Shown here piece by piece: positions 34,203 to 42,662 of a stretch of DNA of 64,000 nt. Position numbers and translations under genes: made by a program. The notes beneath the pieces were generated by a model. It was given only the letters and a program-made list of their open reading frames with translations, searched no databases and was not told where the DNA came from. The stretch covers positions 44,841 through 108,840 of the forward strand of contig JALQYQ010000004.1 in assembly GCA_023262855.1 (NCBI GenBank), read 5' to 3'. Numbering within the stretch: the first letter of the stretch is position 1; each line of letters opens with the position of its first letter. This stretch comes from Crocinitomicaceae bacterium (lineage in GTDB: Bacteria; Bacteroidota; Bacteroidia; Flavobacteriales_D; Crocinitomicaceae).

Positions 34203-35775
34203 ACTTAATTATCGCTTGCCACTGCTCTTGGCTTTGACCATGGCCATTGGATTGGTACTTGGAAACTTGTTGAGTACAGGGAACTCAGACACCAATTTAT
34301 CAGGTGGGGCAGCGAAATACCGCAAGATGCAAGACATCATTGAAATCTTGGATAAAAAATACGTGGATTCATTGAATGGAGAGGAATTGTTCGAGCAAAC
34401 GATTTCCGACATGTTGCACAAATTGGATCCACACAGTAATTACATCGCAGCAAAAGATTTGGCAGAAATGACTGAATCCATCAATGGAGAATTTGGTGGT
34501 GTTGGTGTTCGCTTTTTCATCTTGCGCGATACGGTTTGTATTACGAATGTGATTGCCTTTTCACCTTCTGCAAAAGCGGGATTGAAAGCAGGAGACAAAA
34601 TCATTGAAGTCAACGGGAAAAAAATAGCGAAGAAGAAAATCAACAGTGATAAAGTAATGGCCTTGTTGAAAGGACAAGAAAACACCATTGTTACGGTAAA
34701 GATTGATCGCAACGGAAAACAGTTCACCAAGGAAATCGTTCGTGGAGCGATTCCAATTGAATCGGTTATTTCAGCGTACATGATTCAACCTAAAATTGGC
34801 TATGTGAAGATCGATCAGTTTTCTGCGACTACAACGACTGAGTTTAGAGAAGCTGCTGAATTTTTGAAAGCGAAAGGAATGACCAAAATGATTTTGGATT
34901 TGCGCAACAATCCTGGCGGAATCTTGCAATCAGCAACAGATATTGCGGATGAATTTTTGAAGAAAGACTTGGTGATTGTGAAAACAAAAGGCGAGCACAC
35001 ACGTCCGGATGTTTACCGCTCTTCTGCAGGAGGCATGTTGGAAAGTACAGAGTTGGTTATTTTGATCAATGCGCAATCTGCTTCTGCTAGTGAAATTTTA
35101 GCTGGAGCCATTCAAGACAATGACCGCGGAACGATTGTGGGACGCCGTTCGTTTGGAAAAGGATTGGTGCAAGAAGATGTGAAATTACGTGACGGAAGTA
35201 ACTTGCGTTTAACGATTGCACGTTATTACACGCCAACAGGTCGTTGCATCCAAAAGCCTTACAAAGAAGGTTACGATGAATACATGAATGACCAACTCGA
35301 TCGTTACGACAGTGGAGAATTGTATGTGCAAGATTCAACCTATTTCAATGATTCCTTGAAATACAAAACACCGAAAGGAAAAATCGTTTATGGTGGCGGT
35401 GGAATTATGCCAGATGTTTTTGTACCACTGGATTCTTCAGGTTCAAGTTGGTATTTTACAGATTTACGTTATTCGCAATCATTCAATGCATTTGCGTTTG
35501 ATTTCGTACAAACCAAACGCACTGCATGGAAAACGGTAACTGAATTCAACAAGCAATTCACTGTGACTGATGACCTATTGAATCGTTTCACCAAATTTGC
35601 GGCTAAAGAGTACAAAATCAAATTTGTTAAAAGTGATTTTGTACACAGCAAAGCCTTGATTGCACGCACGTTAAAAGCTGAAATCGCGCGACAACTTTGG
35701 TTAGAAGATGGTTATTATCAAATTGTCAATCAGTTTGATAATGAGGTCAAACAAGCCTTAAAATCGCTTCGTTAA
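34189..35775 (+). CDS. S41 carboxy-terminal processing protease (CtpA type)
   Basis: 528 residues from the ATG at 34189; a TTG four codons upstream is less likely. One N-terminal anchor helix, a PDZ domain with FGGVGVRFFI and KAGLKAGDKIIEVNG, and the S41 protease core: ILDLRNNPGGIL, SASASEILAGAI and RRSFGKGLVQ, which hold the Ser and Lys of the catalytic dyad. It should trim or degrade periplasmic proteins. The C-terminal 150 residues are an extra helical domain, common in Bacteroidota members. It is coupled to the deaminase gene and converges on the next gene with a four-base stop overlap. Confidence 0.92.
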   Translation: MEDSKLNYRLPLLLALTMAIGLVLGNLLSTGNSDTNLSGGAAKYRKMQDIIEILDKKYVDSLNGEELFEQTISDMLHKLDPHSNYIAAKDLAEMTESINGEFGGVGVRFFILRDTVCITNVIAFSPSAKAGLKAGDKIIEVNGKKIAKKKINSDKVMALLKGQENTIVTVKIDRNGKQFTKEIVRGAIPIESVISAYMIQPKIGYVKIDQFSATTTTEFREAAEFLKAKGMTKMILDLRNNPGGILQSATDIADEFLKKDLVIVKTKGEHTRPDVYRSSAGGMLESTELVILINAQSASASEILAGAIQDNDRGTIVGRRSFGKGLVQEDVKLRDGSNLRLTIARYYTPTGRCIQKPYKEGYDEYMNDQLDRYDSGELYVQDSTYFNDSLKYKTPKGKIVYGGGGIMPDVFVPLDSSGSSWYFTDLRYSQSFNAFAFDFVQTKRTAWKTVTEFNKQFTVTDDLLNRFTKFAAKEYKIKFVKSDFVHSKALIARTLKAEIARQLWLEDGYYQIVNQFDNEVKQALKSLR

Positions 35776-37343
35776 TTCTTGATTATTTGTTTGTTGCTAT
35801 TTTGTCCATTCACTTGAATTGAGACAAAATAAACACCATTTCTAACTTCTGAATTTACTTCATTTGTTCCATCCCAAATTGCTGTAAACCCATCGTTTGC
35901 GGCAATTTGATTTTGGACAACTTTCTTGATTAATTTCCCTTGATAATCATAGATGGAAATTGAAACAACATCGCCAGATTTAACACTAGGATACGCAATG
36001 GTTGTTTGCGTGTTGAATGGATTTGGATACACCGAAATTGGACTGTTGTCAATCGCAAGTTGATCATTCAATGTTCCAGCCATCAACGATTCCATGTCAT
36101 AATTTTCATCACCTGTTTGATACAGCATGTAATGGAAATACACCAAGAACATTTCGTCCGTTGTATTCAAGCCAGCTCCAACTGTAATTGGTGGCGTGTG
36201 CGGATTTTCAGGATTGTTTACTGTATTATCATACACTCCTTCTCCTTTGATTTTTGAACCGGCAGGTGCAAATTGAATGTGTTTAAAAAAGTAAAAATCT
36301 TGCCAATGGAAATCCCACTCTGGTATGTTTGCCAACTTCAGCGTGTCTCCATTTGGTTTAATTCCATAGGCCTTAATGCTTTTACCCAATAAATGTTGAT
36401 GAGGGAAAACACTGAGCAAGGAAACATTCGCTGGCAAACCACCTGAACCTGCAGGATATTGCGCCGTCACGGTTGTAACTTGATTTGCTGGAAGGGTGAA
36501 GCCCCAATTTTGAATGATTGGATCTGCCATTACTTGTCGCACGCCAGTTGTTCCCGGCGGGTAGAAATGGAAAATAACTTTTGTACTGTCGAACATACCG
36601 TAGGTTCCAGCTGGGTAATGCATTCCAAAATAAATTTGAGAACCAGCGGCGATATCCATTCCAAGCATAAGTGGCGCTACAGAAGGCAAAGTCATTGGAG
36701 AAGCGCCTGGCGTGTATCCCGCAATAAGCTTGGTAGAATTGTTTGATGGTCCTGCGCAATTTCCTCCAATTGTATCTGTCGATTCGACACCAGTTGCATC
36801 AATGTAAATCAATGCGTGGTGCACAATTTGCGGATTTCCAGGAATAATTTCAACTGATTTAATTACTCTATTAGCCAATAAACCTGATGGTACAGCAAAA
36901 CATGCATAGTCGTCTGAGCTTGCTGTTGCCTTACTCATATAGGTTGGAATTTGCACCGTCAAGTCTCCAGGTCCCAAAATACTTCCAGCAGAATAAACAG
37001 GTGGTGGTGGCGTATTTGCAGCATTTCCTTCAGGATAGCCCGCATTTACCCAGTCAATAATTGTCGCTTTTTCAGATGCTGTTAATGAGCGATCGTGCGA
37101 ATATTGTTGGTAATTGTTATCTGGTGGCCACGGTGGCATAACATCGCTTGAAACTGCTGCCGCAACTGCCGCTGCCATTGGGCTCACTTCGCCGTATGTC
37201 ATAAAAGAAGTTGGGGCAATTCCACCAACATGATGGCATTTTGTACATTTATCATAAACTAATTGGGCAACATTGTCACTCCACGTTTGAGCATGTACTC
37301 CCAAGCTTATAAATGTGATTGTCAGTAGTATAAGTTTTTTCAT
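35772..37343 (-). CDS. Secreted heme-motif protein with copper-monooxygenase-like region and T9SS domain
   Basis: 523 residues from the ATG at 37343 (MKKLILL); the longer frame upstream is not supported. A signal peptide ends at VHAQ. A c-type heme motif, CTKCHH (C33, C36, H37), follows. The middle region has paired histidines (QIVHHALIYID), FGMHYPAGT, FPHQHLLGKSIKAYG and DFHWQDFYF, as in type II ascorbate-dependent copper monooxygenases (PHM/DBM-like). The last ~75 residues are a T9SS type A sorting domain (SVYPNPFNTQTTIAYP, NGVYFVSI). It would be exported to the cell surface as a redox enzyme. The substrate is unknown. Confidence 0.75.
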   Translation of the reverse strand: MKKLILLTITFISLGVHAQTWSDNVAQLVYDKCTKCHHVGGIAPTSFMTYGEVSPMAAAVAAAVSSDVMPPWPPDNNYQQYSHDRSLTASEKATIIDWVNAGYPEGNAANTPPPPVYSAGSILGPGDLTVQIPTYMSKATASSDDYACFAVPSGLLANRVIKSVEIIPGNPQIVHHALIYIDATGVESTDTIGGNCAGPSNNSTKLIAGYTPGASPMTLPSVAPLMLGMDIAAGSQIYFGMHYPAGTYGMFDSTKVIFHFYPPGTTGVRQVMADPIIQNWGFTLPANQVTTVTAQYPAGSGGLPANVSLLSVFPHQHLLGKSIKAYGIKPNGDTLKLANIPEWDFHWQDFYFFKHIQFAPAGSKIKGEGVYDNTVNNPENPHTPPITVGAGLNTTDEMFLVYFHYMLYQTGDENYDMESLMAGTLNDQLAIDNSPISVYPNPFNTQTTIAYPSVKSGDVVSISIYDYQGKLIKKVVQNQIAANDGFTAIWDGTNEVNSEVRNGVYFVSIQVNGQNSNKQIIKN

Positions 37344-37496
37344 AATATTTGGTTTCTTGGTGCAAAATAAGATTTTTTTCGGACAATGCGCAAATTCTGT
37401 TTTCATAAGGTTCCTTTATAGCCTCGTTCACAGCAGTTTTAATTCTTAAATAAACTGTATCTTTAAATTTCAATTAGTATCCAATCTTTCCATTAA

Positions 37497-39104
37497 ATGA
37501 AGTTCATTTCGCTACAGGCACTCAAAGTTACATTGCAATTTGAAGGTGATTTTTCAGATAAATCTCAATTGGAAAAGGTGTCCTCACTCATTGAATCTGC
37601 AAGTGAACAAGGACAATTGGAAGTTGATGGACAGCTATATTCTACAGTCGAACTACAGCACTTCATTCAAGAACTTGATTTAACGAAAATTGTTTTCTTG
37701 GATTGGATCGATCAGCACGCTGCTTTAAAATCATTGTTACTCGGAAAAGCTACTACAAATGATTTCAGCGATGATCAAAACTGGAAAGGTCACACAATGT
37801 ATGCTCCTTTTCAAGCATTTTTAAGTCCGTATTTGTTGCCGCAGCTTTTACGTTTTAAAGAAAATGAAGTTTTAGAAGTTACGGTCCGCGCGTTTTCGTT
37901 TGCACAATTGCTTCCAGAAACAGATCGGATGTTCATTGAACAACTGTTGTTCAGAGGCATTCAAGAACGATTTGATGCTTCAAAAGAGAAGATTATTGCA
38001 GCAGTAAATGAACAGGTTTTGTTAGAAGAAATTCATGCGTTTTGTTCAGATGACATGTTGCGCGGATTGAATTATTTATCGCGCTCGTCGTATGCAACAA
38101 AATTGTGGTACGTCGATCAATTGCTGTGGATTGTAAGGCAAAAAGCGTGTACCGTTCGTTTGGCAAATTGGTTGTTAAAACAGTTGGAACAGATTGAATT
38201 GAATCCAGAACACCTAGAGAAAATCACCAATTTAAAACGTGAATTGAAGGAAGGTAAAATCCGTGTAAAGAATACATTGGTTCAAAATAAGTTGCATATT
38301 TCTTTTCGTTCGATTGCAGCAAGTTCATTGATTGTTGCGCTTTTGGTCTTGGTCGTTTGGATTGTTTGGAAGAAACCCTTTTCAGAAACACCGAATGACA
38401 TCAATCAATCGGCGACATCGTTTGAACAATTTTCGAAGGAGGAACGCATCAAGATTGATTCGATGTTAAGGGAAATTGAACACAAATATCAGCCTGAATT
38501 GTACGATACAGCAGCCAACAATCCATTGATGGGAAATGGTGTTTCTCTGGCTATTCGTGTTCCTTTGAAAAATGAGCGCATGGAAGAATTGTACAAAGAT
38601 TTTCTGATTGATGCTGATTTACACAATTTAGGTCTTTACGATACGACAAGTCCGATTTTTACAGCGAAAGAACGCGCGAAGGCATTTTATTCGGGAGTAA
38701 AAGATGTTAAGAACAAAGCGGGAAAACACCTAACGATGGTGAAAAACGAATCGGGATATGACGTTTATTGTTTTGTTTACAGCAATCAAAAAAAGGGCGC
38801 GATTTATTCGACAGTTTTGAAGAAAGGAGCAAGTGTTAATTTGAAGGTAGACACTGATGAGCACTTGTTGTTTATTCCAGGCAACAAATTAGGCACCTAC
38901 AAAGCGCCGAAGAACCAAGCAGAATTACCCACTAAGATGTTTGATCATCATTTCACGGAGGTGGATATCAATTACACGGAAGGCATCAATTCGATTTACT
39001 ATTTAGCGAATCCACAACCGGGAACAAACAAACTTTTACTCACAGGAGACAAAGGAACGTATTTCACGGTCGTTGATTTGTATGGAATTTTGGAGTTGTT
39101 CTAG
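37497..39104 (+). CDS. Single-pass membrane protein of unknown function
   Basis: 535 residues. The ~273-residue N-terminal part has no signal peptide and is probably cytoplasmic and largely helical. A single membrane helix lies at about 274-292 (SSLIVALLVLVVWIVW), with lysines on the outer side. The ~240-residue C-terminal part starts with a polar linker and a helix (EERIKIDSMLREIEHKYQ) and continues as a mixed alpha/beta domain. I recognise no family. The layout is that of a transmembrane signalling or anti-sigma-like protein, which is speculation. It is monocistronic and divergent from the heme-motif gene. Confidence 0.65.
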   Translation: MKFISLQALKVTLQFEGDFSDKSQLEKVSSLIESASEQGQLEVDGQLYSTVELQHFIQELDLTKIVFLDWIDQHAALKSLLLGKATTNDFSDDQNWKGHTMYAPFQAFLSPYLLPQLLRFKENEVLEVTVRAFSFAQLLPETDRMFIEQLLFRGIQERFDASKEKIIAAVNEQVLLEEIHAFCSDDMLRGLNYLSRSSYATKLWYVDQLLWIVRQKACTVRLANWLLKQLEQIELNPEHLEKITNLKRELKEGKIRVKNTLVQNKLHISFRSIAASSLIVALLVLVVWIVWKKPFSETPNDINQSATSFEQFSKEERIKIDSMLREIEHKYQPELYDTAANNPLMGNGVSLAIRVPLKNERMEELYKDFLIDADLHNLGLYDTTSPIFTAKERAKAFYSGVKDVKNKAGKHLTMVKNESGYDVYCFVYSNQKKGAIYSTVLKKGASVNLKVDTDEHLLFIPGNKLGTYKAPKNQAELPTKMFDHHFTEVDINYTEGINSIYYLANPQPGTNKLLLTGDKGTYFTVVDLYGILELF

Positions 39105-39208
39105 CAGCTTCCTTTTGGAAGAAGGATGTGTTCCTTTTTCTTGAAATCCTATTTTTTTCAGAAACTACCATTTTGTCATTTCCATTTCATACACTCTCCA
39201 TACAGTAT

Positions 39209-39242
39209 CTATGCTTTATCTATGGCTCATCTATGCTTTATC
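39209..39242. repeat. Direct repeat CTATGCTTTATC
   Basis: Two perfect copies of a 12-base word (39209-39220, 39231-39242) 22 bases apart, with a third weaker match in between (CTATGGCTCATC). The second copy is within the 3' end of the gene at 39227. Confidence 0.5.
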
Positions 39243-39757
39243 CATCTAGATGGTATTTCCAAACCTTCTGAAAGCCTTGAAAACACTGAGGTTTTGAATT
39301 CCCCTGTTTTCGGGGAAAAGACATGATTGACACTGTTTGAAGGAAGCGATGCTTGAAAAGCTAAGGTGATTGGGACCAAAAATATCCCAGTACATCGACT
39401 ATTCGAAGCACTGGGATTTGTATTAAAAATTATTCTTTCTCCATTCGTTATGTTGAAACGACCTGTCCATAAATCCAATGCCCCTGTGCCTGGTAAACTA
39501 GGTGAACCACAACCTTGTGTCCTTGGGATAATGCGCAATCCATCTCCCATATTTGCACTTGGTATAATACCTGGACCTAAAGAATACCCTGTTGAAAATT
39601 GGGCAGTTTGATTGTTATTGGTGTAAATGTTTATAGGCGAATTGAAAGCTGTCCCCAAAAAAGTGCTTCCTGTGGGGAGTAAATTATTATTGGGCCATTG
39701 AGCGTGCGCAAAATTTATCGCACTTGAAAACAGTGTTAAAATAATTATTTTTTTCAT
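39227..39757 (-). CDS. Secreted protein, possibly truncated
   Basis: 176 residues. A signal peptide ends near NFAHAQ. The mature region (GTAFNSPINIYTNNNQTAQF, GDGLRIIPRTQGCGSP, TGALDLWTG) resembles the N-terminal part of large T9SS-exported Bacteroidota surface proteins, in which a sorting domain would follow. Here the frame ends in a polar tail (RLSEGLEIPSRWIKHR) that overlaps a direct repeat, and there is no sorting domain. It may be a shortened remnant; equally it may simply be a small secreted protein. It starts three bases from the end of the next gene. Confidence 0.5.
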   Translation of the reverse strand: MKKIIILTLFSSAINFAHAQWPNNNLLPTGSTFLGTAFNSPINIYTNNNQTAQFSTGYSLGPGIIPSANMGDGLRIIPRTQGCGSPSLPGTGALDLWTGRFNITNGERIIFNTNPSASNSRCTGIFLVPITLAFQASLPSNSVNHVFSPKTGEFKTSVFSRLSEGLEIPSRWIKHR

Positions 39758-39760
39758 AAT

Positions 39761-40768
39761 TCATCGTATTAGATGAATCATACCACTGTATTGTTCTTTA
39801 CGTTTTTCATTGAATACTTTAGGCTTAATCATGTAAAAATAAACCCCTTCAGACACTTCCTTGTTTTGAGTTTTACCATCCCAACAAATCAAATTGTTTT
39901 TTGAATAATAAACTTGATTTCCCCACCTATTTAAAACAGTAAATTCATCAATTTGATCTTCTCCTTCGATAAGTGTTAGATAATCATTATCACCATCTCC
40001 ATTAGGGGTAAACACATTGGGAACTTGTATTGGAGGAACATCCCGCAGATAAACCAAACTCGCTGAATCAATGTAAAAATATGCAAAGCCACCAATATTG
40101 GGCAAGGAGTCTACATTATTGAAGACATTATCTACAGCAGAATTACTATGAAAATTACCTATAATAACATACTTTTCACCACCGCGAGCAGCGTACTCAA
40201 AATTGATCTTTTTCCATTCTGTTGTGTCTGTCAATTGAAGGGTGTCTATTGACACATCAGGCGTCAAAAATTCGCTTACATAATTGTTGTAATAAACCAA
40301 CTTATCAGTAAATACAAATCCTAAATGTTTAGATGTGTTACCTCCTACATCGGCTAAATTTAAATATAAACTAAATTGATAAATCGAAAATGGTAATAAG
40401 CTATCTGTAAAACTCAACTGCACATATTCTTTATAATTTCCAGATTCTTCACAATTACTTAAACCCAAATATCCATTTCCACTATATGCATTTTGGTAAC
40501 CAAAAACAGAACTTGGTACATTTACTTGACTGACAATTGATGCACAAGTATTAAAATAATCAGATGTAGATGACCAAACGGGTGGATTTGGAGGTGACCA
40601 TGAATGATAACAAGGGTTGTATACATTTTTACATTTTTCTATTTGAGTTAAATCATCCGGACACTCCCAATACTCTTCAAAATCACCATTGAGAATAAGG
40701 TTTTGCTGTCCGAATGAATAATCAGATGTAAACAAAAACAATAAACAATATAGTAAGGTATGATTCAA
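39761..40768 (-). CDS. Secreted protein with type B (CHU_C) sorting domain
   Basis: 335 residues if the TTG at 40768 is the start, giving a typical signal peptide (HTLLYCLLFLFTSDYSFGQ). The frame runs 31 codons further to an ATG at 40861, but that stretch is polar and Cys-rich and spoils the signal. The mature part is beta-rich, starting NLILNGDFEEYWECP as in carbohydrate-binding-like exported proteins. The last 90 residues are the gliding-motility C-terminal domain: PNVFTPNGDGDNDYL, FTVLNRWGNQVYY and GVYFYMIK. Such a domain exports through T9SS, often together with PorP/SprF partners. Function is otherwise unknown. Confidence 0.75.
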   Translation of the reverse strand: MNHTLLYCLLFLFTSDYSFGQQNLILNGDFEEYWECPDDLTQIEKCKNVYNPCYHSWSPPNPPVWSSTSDYFNTCASIVSQVNVPSSVFGYQNAYSGNGYLGLSNCEESGNYKEYVQLSFTDSLLPFSIYQFSLYLNLADVGGNTSKHLGFVFTDKLVYYNNYVSEFLTPDVSIDTLQLTDTTEWKKINFEYAARGGEKYVIIGNFHSNSAVDNVFNNVDSLPNIGGFAYFYIDSASLVYLRDVPPIQVPNVFTPNGDGDNDYLTLIEGEDQIDEFTVLNRWGNQVYYSKNNLICWDGKTQNKEVSEGVYFYMIKPKVFNEKRKEQYSGMIHLIR

Positions 40769-40925
40769 GGTTAAAAATTGAATAAAATTAGTTTCTTTCT
40801 CACCGCAGAAGCAGCACCGTTCAGGTAATTTCGCATGAGTGGGCGTGTTGGTTTCATCCATCTTATAGACGAATCATCAATGTGTAAGGTTGGTTTCTGT
40901 GGTTTCAATAAGTAAATTAAGCAAT

Positions 40926-40959
40926 AGTTTGAGTCAAATTAAAATTTTTCACTCAAACT
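40926..40959. terminator. Hairpin downstream of the EamA transporter gene
   Basis: A perfect nine-pair stem, AGTTTGAGT (40926-40934) and ACTCAAACT (40951-40959), encloses an A/T loop. It lies after the EamA stop on the minus strand. No strong T-run follows, so it may stabilise the 3' end rather than terminate. Confidence 0.45.
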
Positions 40960-40990
40960 GCCAAATTCGGGAGGTAATTTTTGAGAAAAT

Positions 40991-41917
40991 CTACCCCTTC
41001 AATCGCGTGCGAATAGCGCTGTGGGATGTGATGTAAACGCCCACGAAAATCAGGAGCATGTAGGCGATTTTTTCGAAGGTGATGGTTCCGGTGTAATCTG
41101 CTGCGATGCCGAGTGCGCTGAATGAAAATGCGAAGAACATCACCATTACGGGCTGGAAGTAAATGTAGGCACTTGAAACGGATGGCGTGAGGTATTTTAA
41201 TCCGTACATCGTGAGCAAGTACGTCATGAATGTAACGCCCACAACCACATAGACAATTTTCAACCAAGCTTCGGTTGGAATAACAGCAAAATTTGTTTGG
41301 ACCAATTCAGTTAGAACTGGTGGGTAGATGAACAACATTCCGAGGCCAAAAGTGAAGACGTAGGTAATGACTGTTAAAGGGGAATATTTTTTCATCAATG
41401 GTTTTGCGATCACCAAGTAAATGGCATAACTCAAGGCATTGATAAAAAGAAAGAAATCGCCTAACATGGAATCGCCTTTTCCTGTTCCCGCGGTTAAGGT
41501 GAGTAAGATGGCGCCACTTGTTCCCAAGAGAATTCCGACTGCTTTTGTGACCGTAATCGATTCTTTTAAGACAAAAAACGAGAGAATAACGACCAAAATT
41601 GGGTTGAAGGCCATGATGATTCCCGAGTTGATCGAAGACGATAAATTCAAGCCGTGGAAAAAGAACAATTGATTAATGGCTACGCCGAACAATCCGCAAA
41701 AAGCAAGTAAGAGTATATCTTTTCGTTCAACACGTTCGCGCACGAAAAAGGCTTTCACCAACCAAAACAACACGGTTGCTCCAAACGCTCTGAAGAGGAT
41801 GAAAACGTTGGGTGTTAAATAAGCTGGCATTACACCTTTCGCGAGTACGTGACTTGCTCCATACAAGGTGTTGACCAAAAAAAGTGCGATGTGCGCAGAA
41901 AGCGATTTGTTTTTCAA
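40991..41917 (-). CDS. EamA/DMT-family transporter
   Basis: 308 residues with ten predicted membrane helices in two five-helix EamA repeats (for example NTLYGASHVLAKGVMPAYL and NPILVVILSFFVLKESI in the first, IYFQPVMVMFFAF in the second). Members of the drug/metabolite transporter superfamily export metabolites or amino acids; the substrate here is not readable. It starts 10 bases after the end of the HigA-like antitoxin gene on the same strand, probably by chance rather than function. Length is normal. Confidence 0.85.
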   Translation of the reverse strand: MKNKSLSAHIALFLVNTLYGASHVLAKGVMPAYLTPNVFILFRAFGATVLFWLVKAFFVRERVERKDILLLAFCGLFGVAINQLFFFHGLNLSSSINSGIIMAFNPILVVILSFFVLKESITVTKAVGILLGTSGAILLTLTAGTGKGDSMLGDFFLFINALSYAIYLVIAKPLMKKYSPLTVITYVFTFGLGMLFIYPPVLTELVQTNFAVIPTEAWLKIVYVVVGVTFMTYLLTMYGLKYLTPSVSSAYIYFQPVMVMFFAFSFSALGIAADYTGTITFEKIAYMLLIFVGVYITSHSAIRTRLKG

Positions 41918-41927
41918 AAGTAGAACC

Positions 41928-42218
41928 TTAAATCTGTATGGATATACTCACTTTACCACCTAAGCCTTTTTCAACAATATCAAACAATGTTTTAAGAGTC
42001 ATGTTACTTCCATCGTTTTCAACTCTAGAAATATACGGTCTCTTCTTGTCTACCAAATAAGCGAGTTGTTCTTGGGTCAAGTGCTTTTCCTCACGTGCTT
42101 TTTTTAAGAGCAAACCGATTTTAAATGATTCGAATTCACGTTCCAATTCATCACGTCGTTCTGTGCCTTTTTTGCCGTACACCTCATCTTTAATTTCTTT
42201 CCAACCTCTCGTGCTCAT
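41928..42218 (-). CDS. HigA-like antitoxin (XRE family)
   Basis: 96 residues. The N-terminal half is a charged helix with TERRDELEREFESFKIG, and the second half is a Cro/CI helix-turn-helix (KEKHLTQEQLAYLVDKKRPY-like, SRVENDGSNMTLKTLF). This layout, with helices preceding the HTH, is that of HigA/RelB-type antitoxins of the GP49/RelE toxin pair. The ATG is one base after a TGA that ends a short frame resembling a toxin C-terminus, so the toxin gene appears to be lost. It may still act as a repressor of its own promoter. Confidence 0.7.
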   Translation of the reverse strand: MSTRGWKEIKDEVYGKKGTERRDELEREFESFKIGLLLKKAREEKHLTQEQLAYLVDKKRPYISRVENDGSNMTLKTLFDIVEKGLGGKVSISIQI

Positions 42219-42219
42219 A

Positions 42220-42291
42220 TCATTTCTTGTTTTTACTTGCGTAATAGTTCTGCATCAATTGCATGGCTTTCTCGATAAAAGTGATTTTTAA
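42220..42291 (-). pseudogene. Remnant C-terminus of a RelE/HigB-type toxin
   Basis: A 23-codon frame, bounded by an upstream TAG at 42294-42292 and by TGA at 42222-42220, encodes ITFIEKAMQLMQNYYASKNK near its end. That resembles the C-terminal helix of HigB/GP49-like toxins, and its stop stands one base before the antitoxin ATG, the spacing usual for toxin-antitoxin operons. The rest of the toxin is missing. The match is by eye and could be chance. Confidence 0.35.
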
Positions 42292-42302
42292 CTAGTGACT
42301 AA

Positions 42303-42656
42303 TTAAAAATTAAACGATTCCACTGCTGCAGCAACATCTTTCTTTGCATTTCCGATGAAAACCTCATCGCCGTTGATCATGAATGGACGTTTCAAAAAGG
42401 TGTATTCTTCCAATAAATACTTGCGGTAATCGGCTTCTGTCAAACTCATTTCGTTGAGACCAAGTGAACGGTATTTAATCGCACGTTTTGAAAACAAGGC
42501 TTCGTAGGAACCCACTTTTTCCTTGATCCAATCCAAGGTTGCTGCATCGATGTTTTGTGCTTTAATGTCTTGTAATTCAACATCTTTTCCGGGATTAATT
42601 TCCTTTAAAATGCGTTGACAGGTATCGCAAGAGCTTAAATAATAAATCTTCTTCAT
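42303..42656 (-). CDS. ArsC/Spx-family thioredoxin-like protein
   Basis: 117 residues. The N-terminal loop SSCDTCQRIL has the Cys-x-x-Cys of ArsC-like/Spx thioredoxin folds, and KRPFMINGDEVFIG near the end is the family C-terminal signature (Pro with a beta-strand). Such proteins are arsenate reductase-like or YffB/Spx-like, acting on thiols or RNA polymerase. No arsenic-resistance genes surround it, so a real arsenate reductase activity is uncertain. It is translated six bases after the outer-membrane-like gene at 42663. Confidence 0.8.
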   Translation of the reverse strand: MKKIYYLSSCDTCQRILKEINPGKDVELQDIKAQNIDAATLDWIKEKVGSYEALFSKRAIKYRSLGLNEMSLTEADYRKYLLEEYTFLKRPFMINGDEVFIGNAKKDVAAAVESFNF

Positions 42657-42662
42657 ACTTGT

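Noticed and set aside
40862..41267. Leftward open frame at 40953-41267
   Set aside because: It is in another frame of the EamA transporter gene and its product is rich in Arg and His, as is typical of shadow frames.
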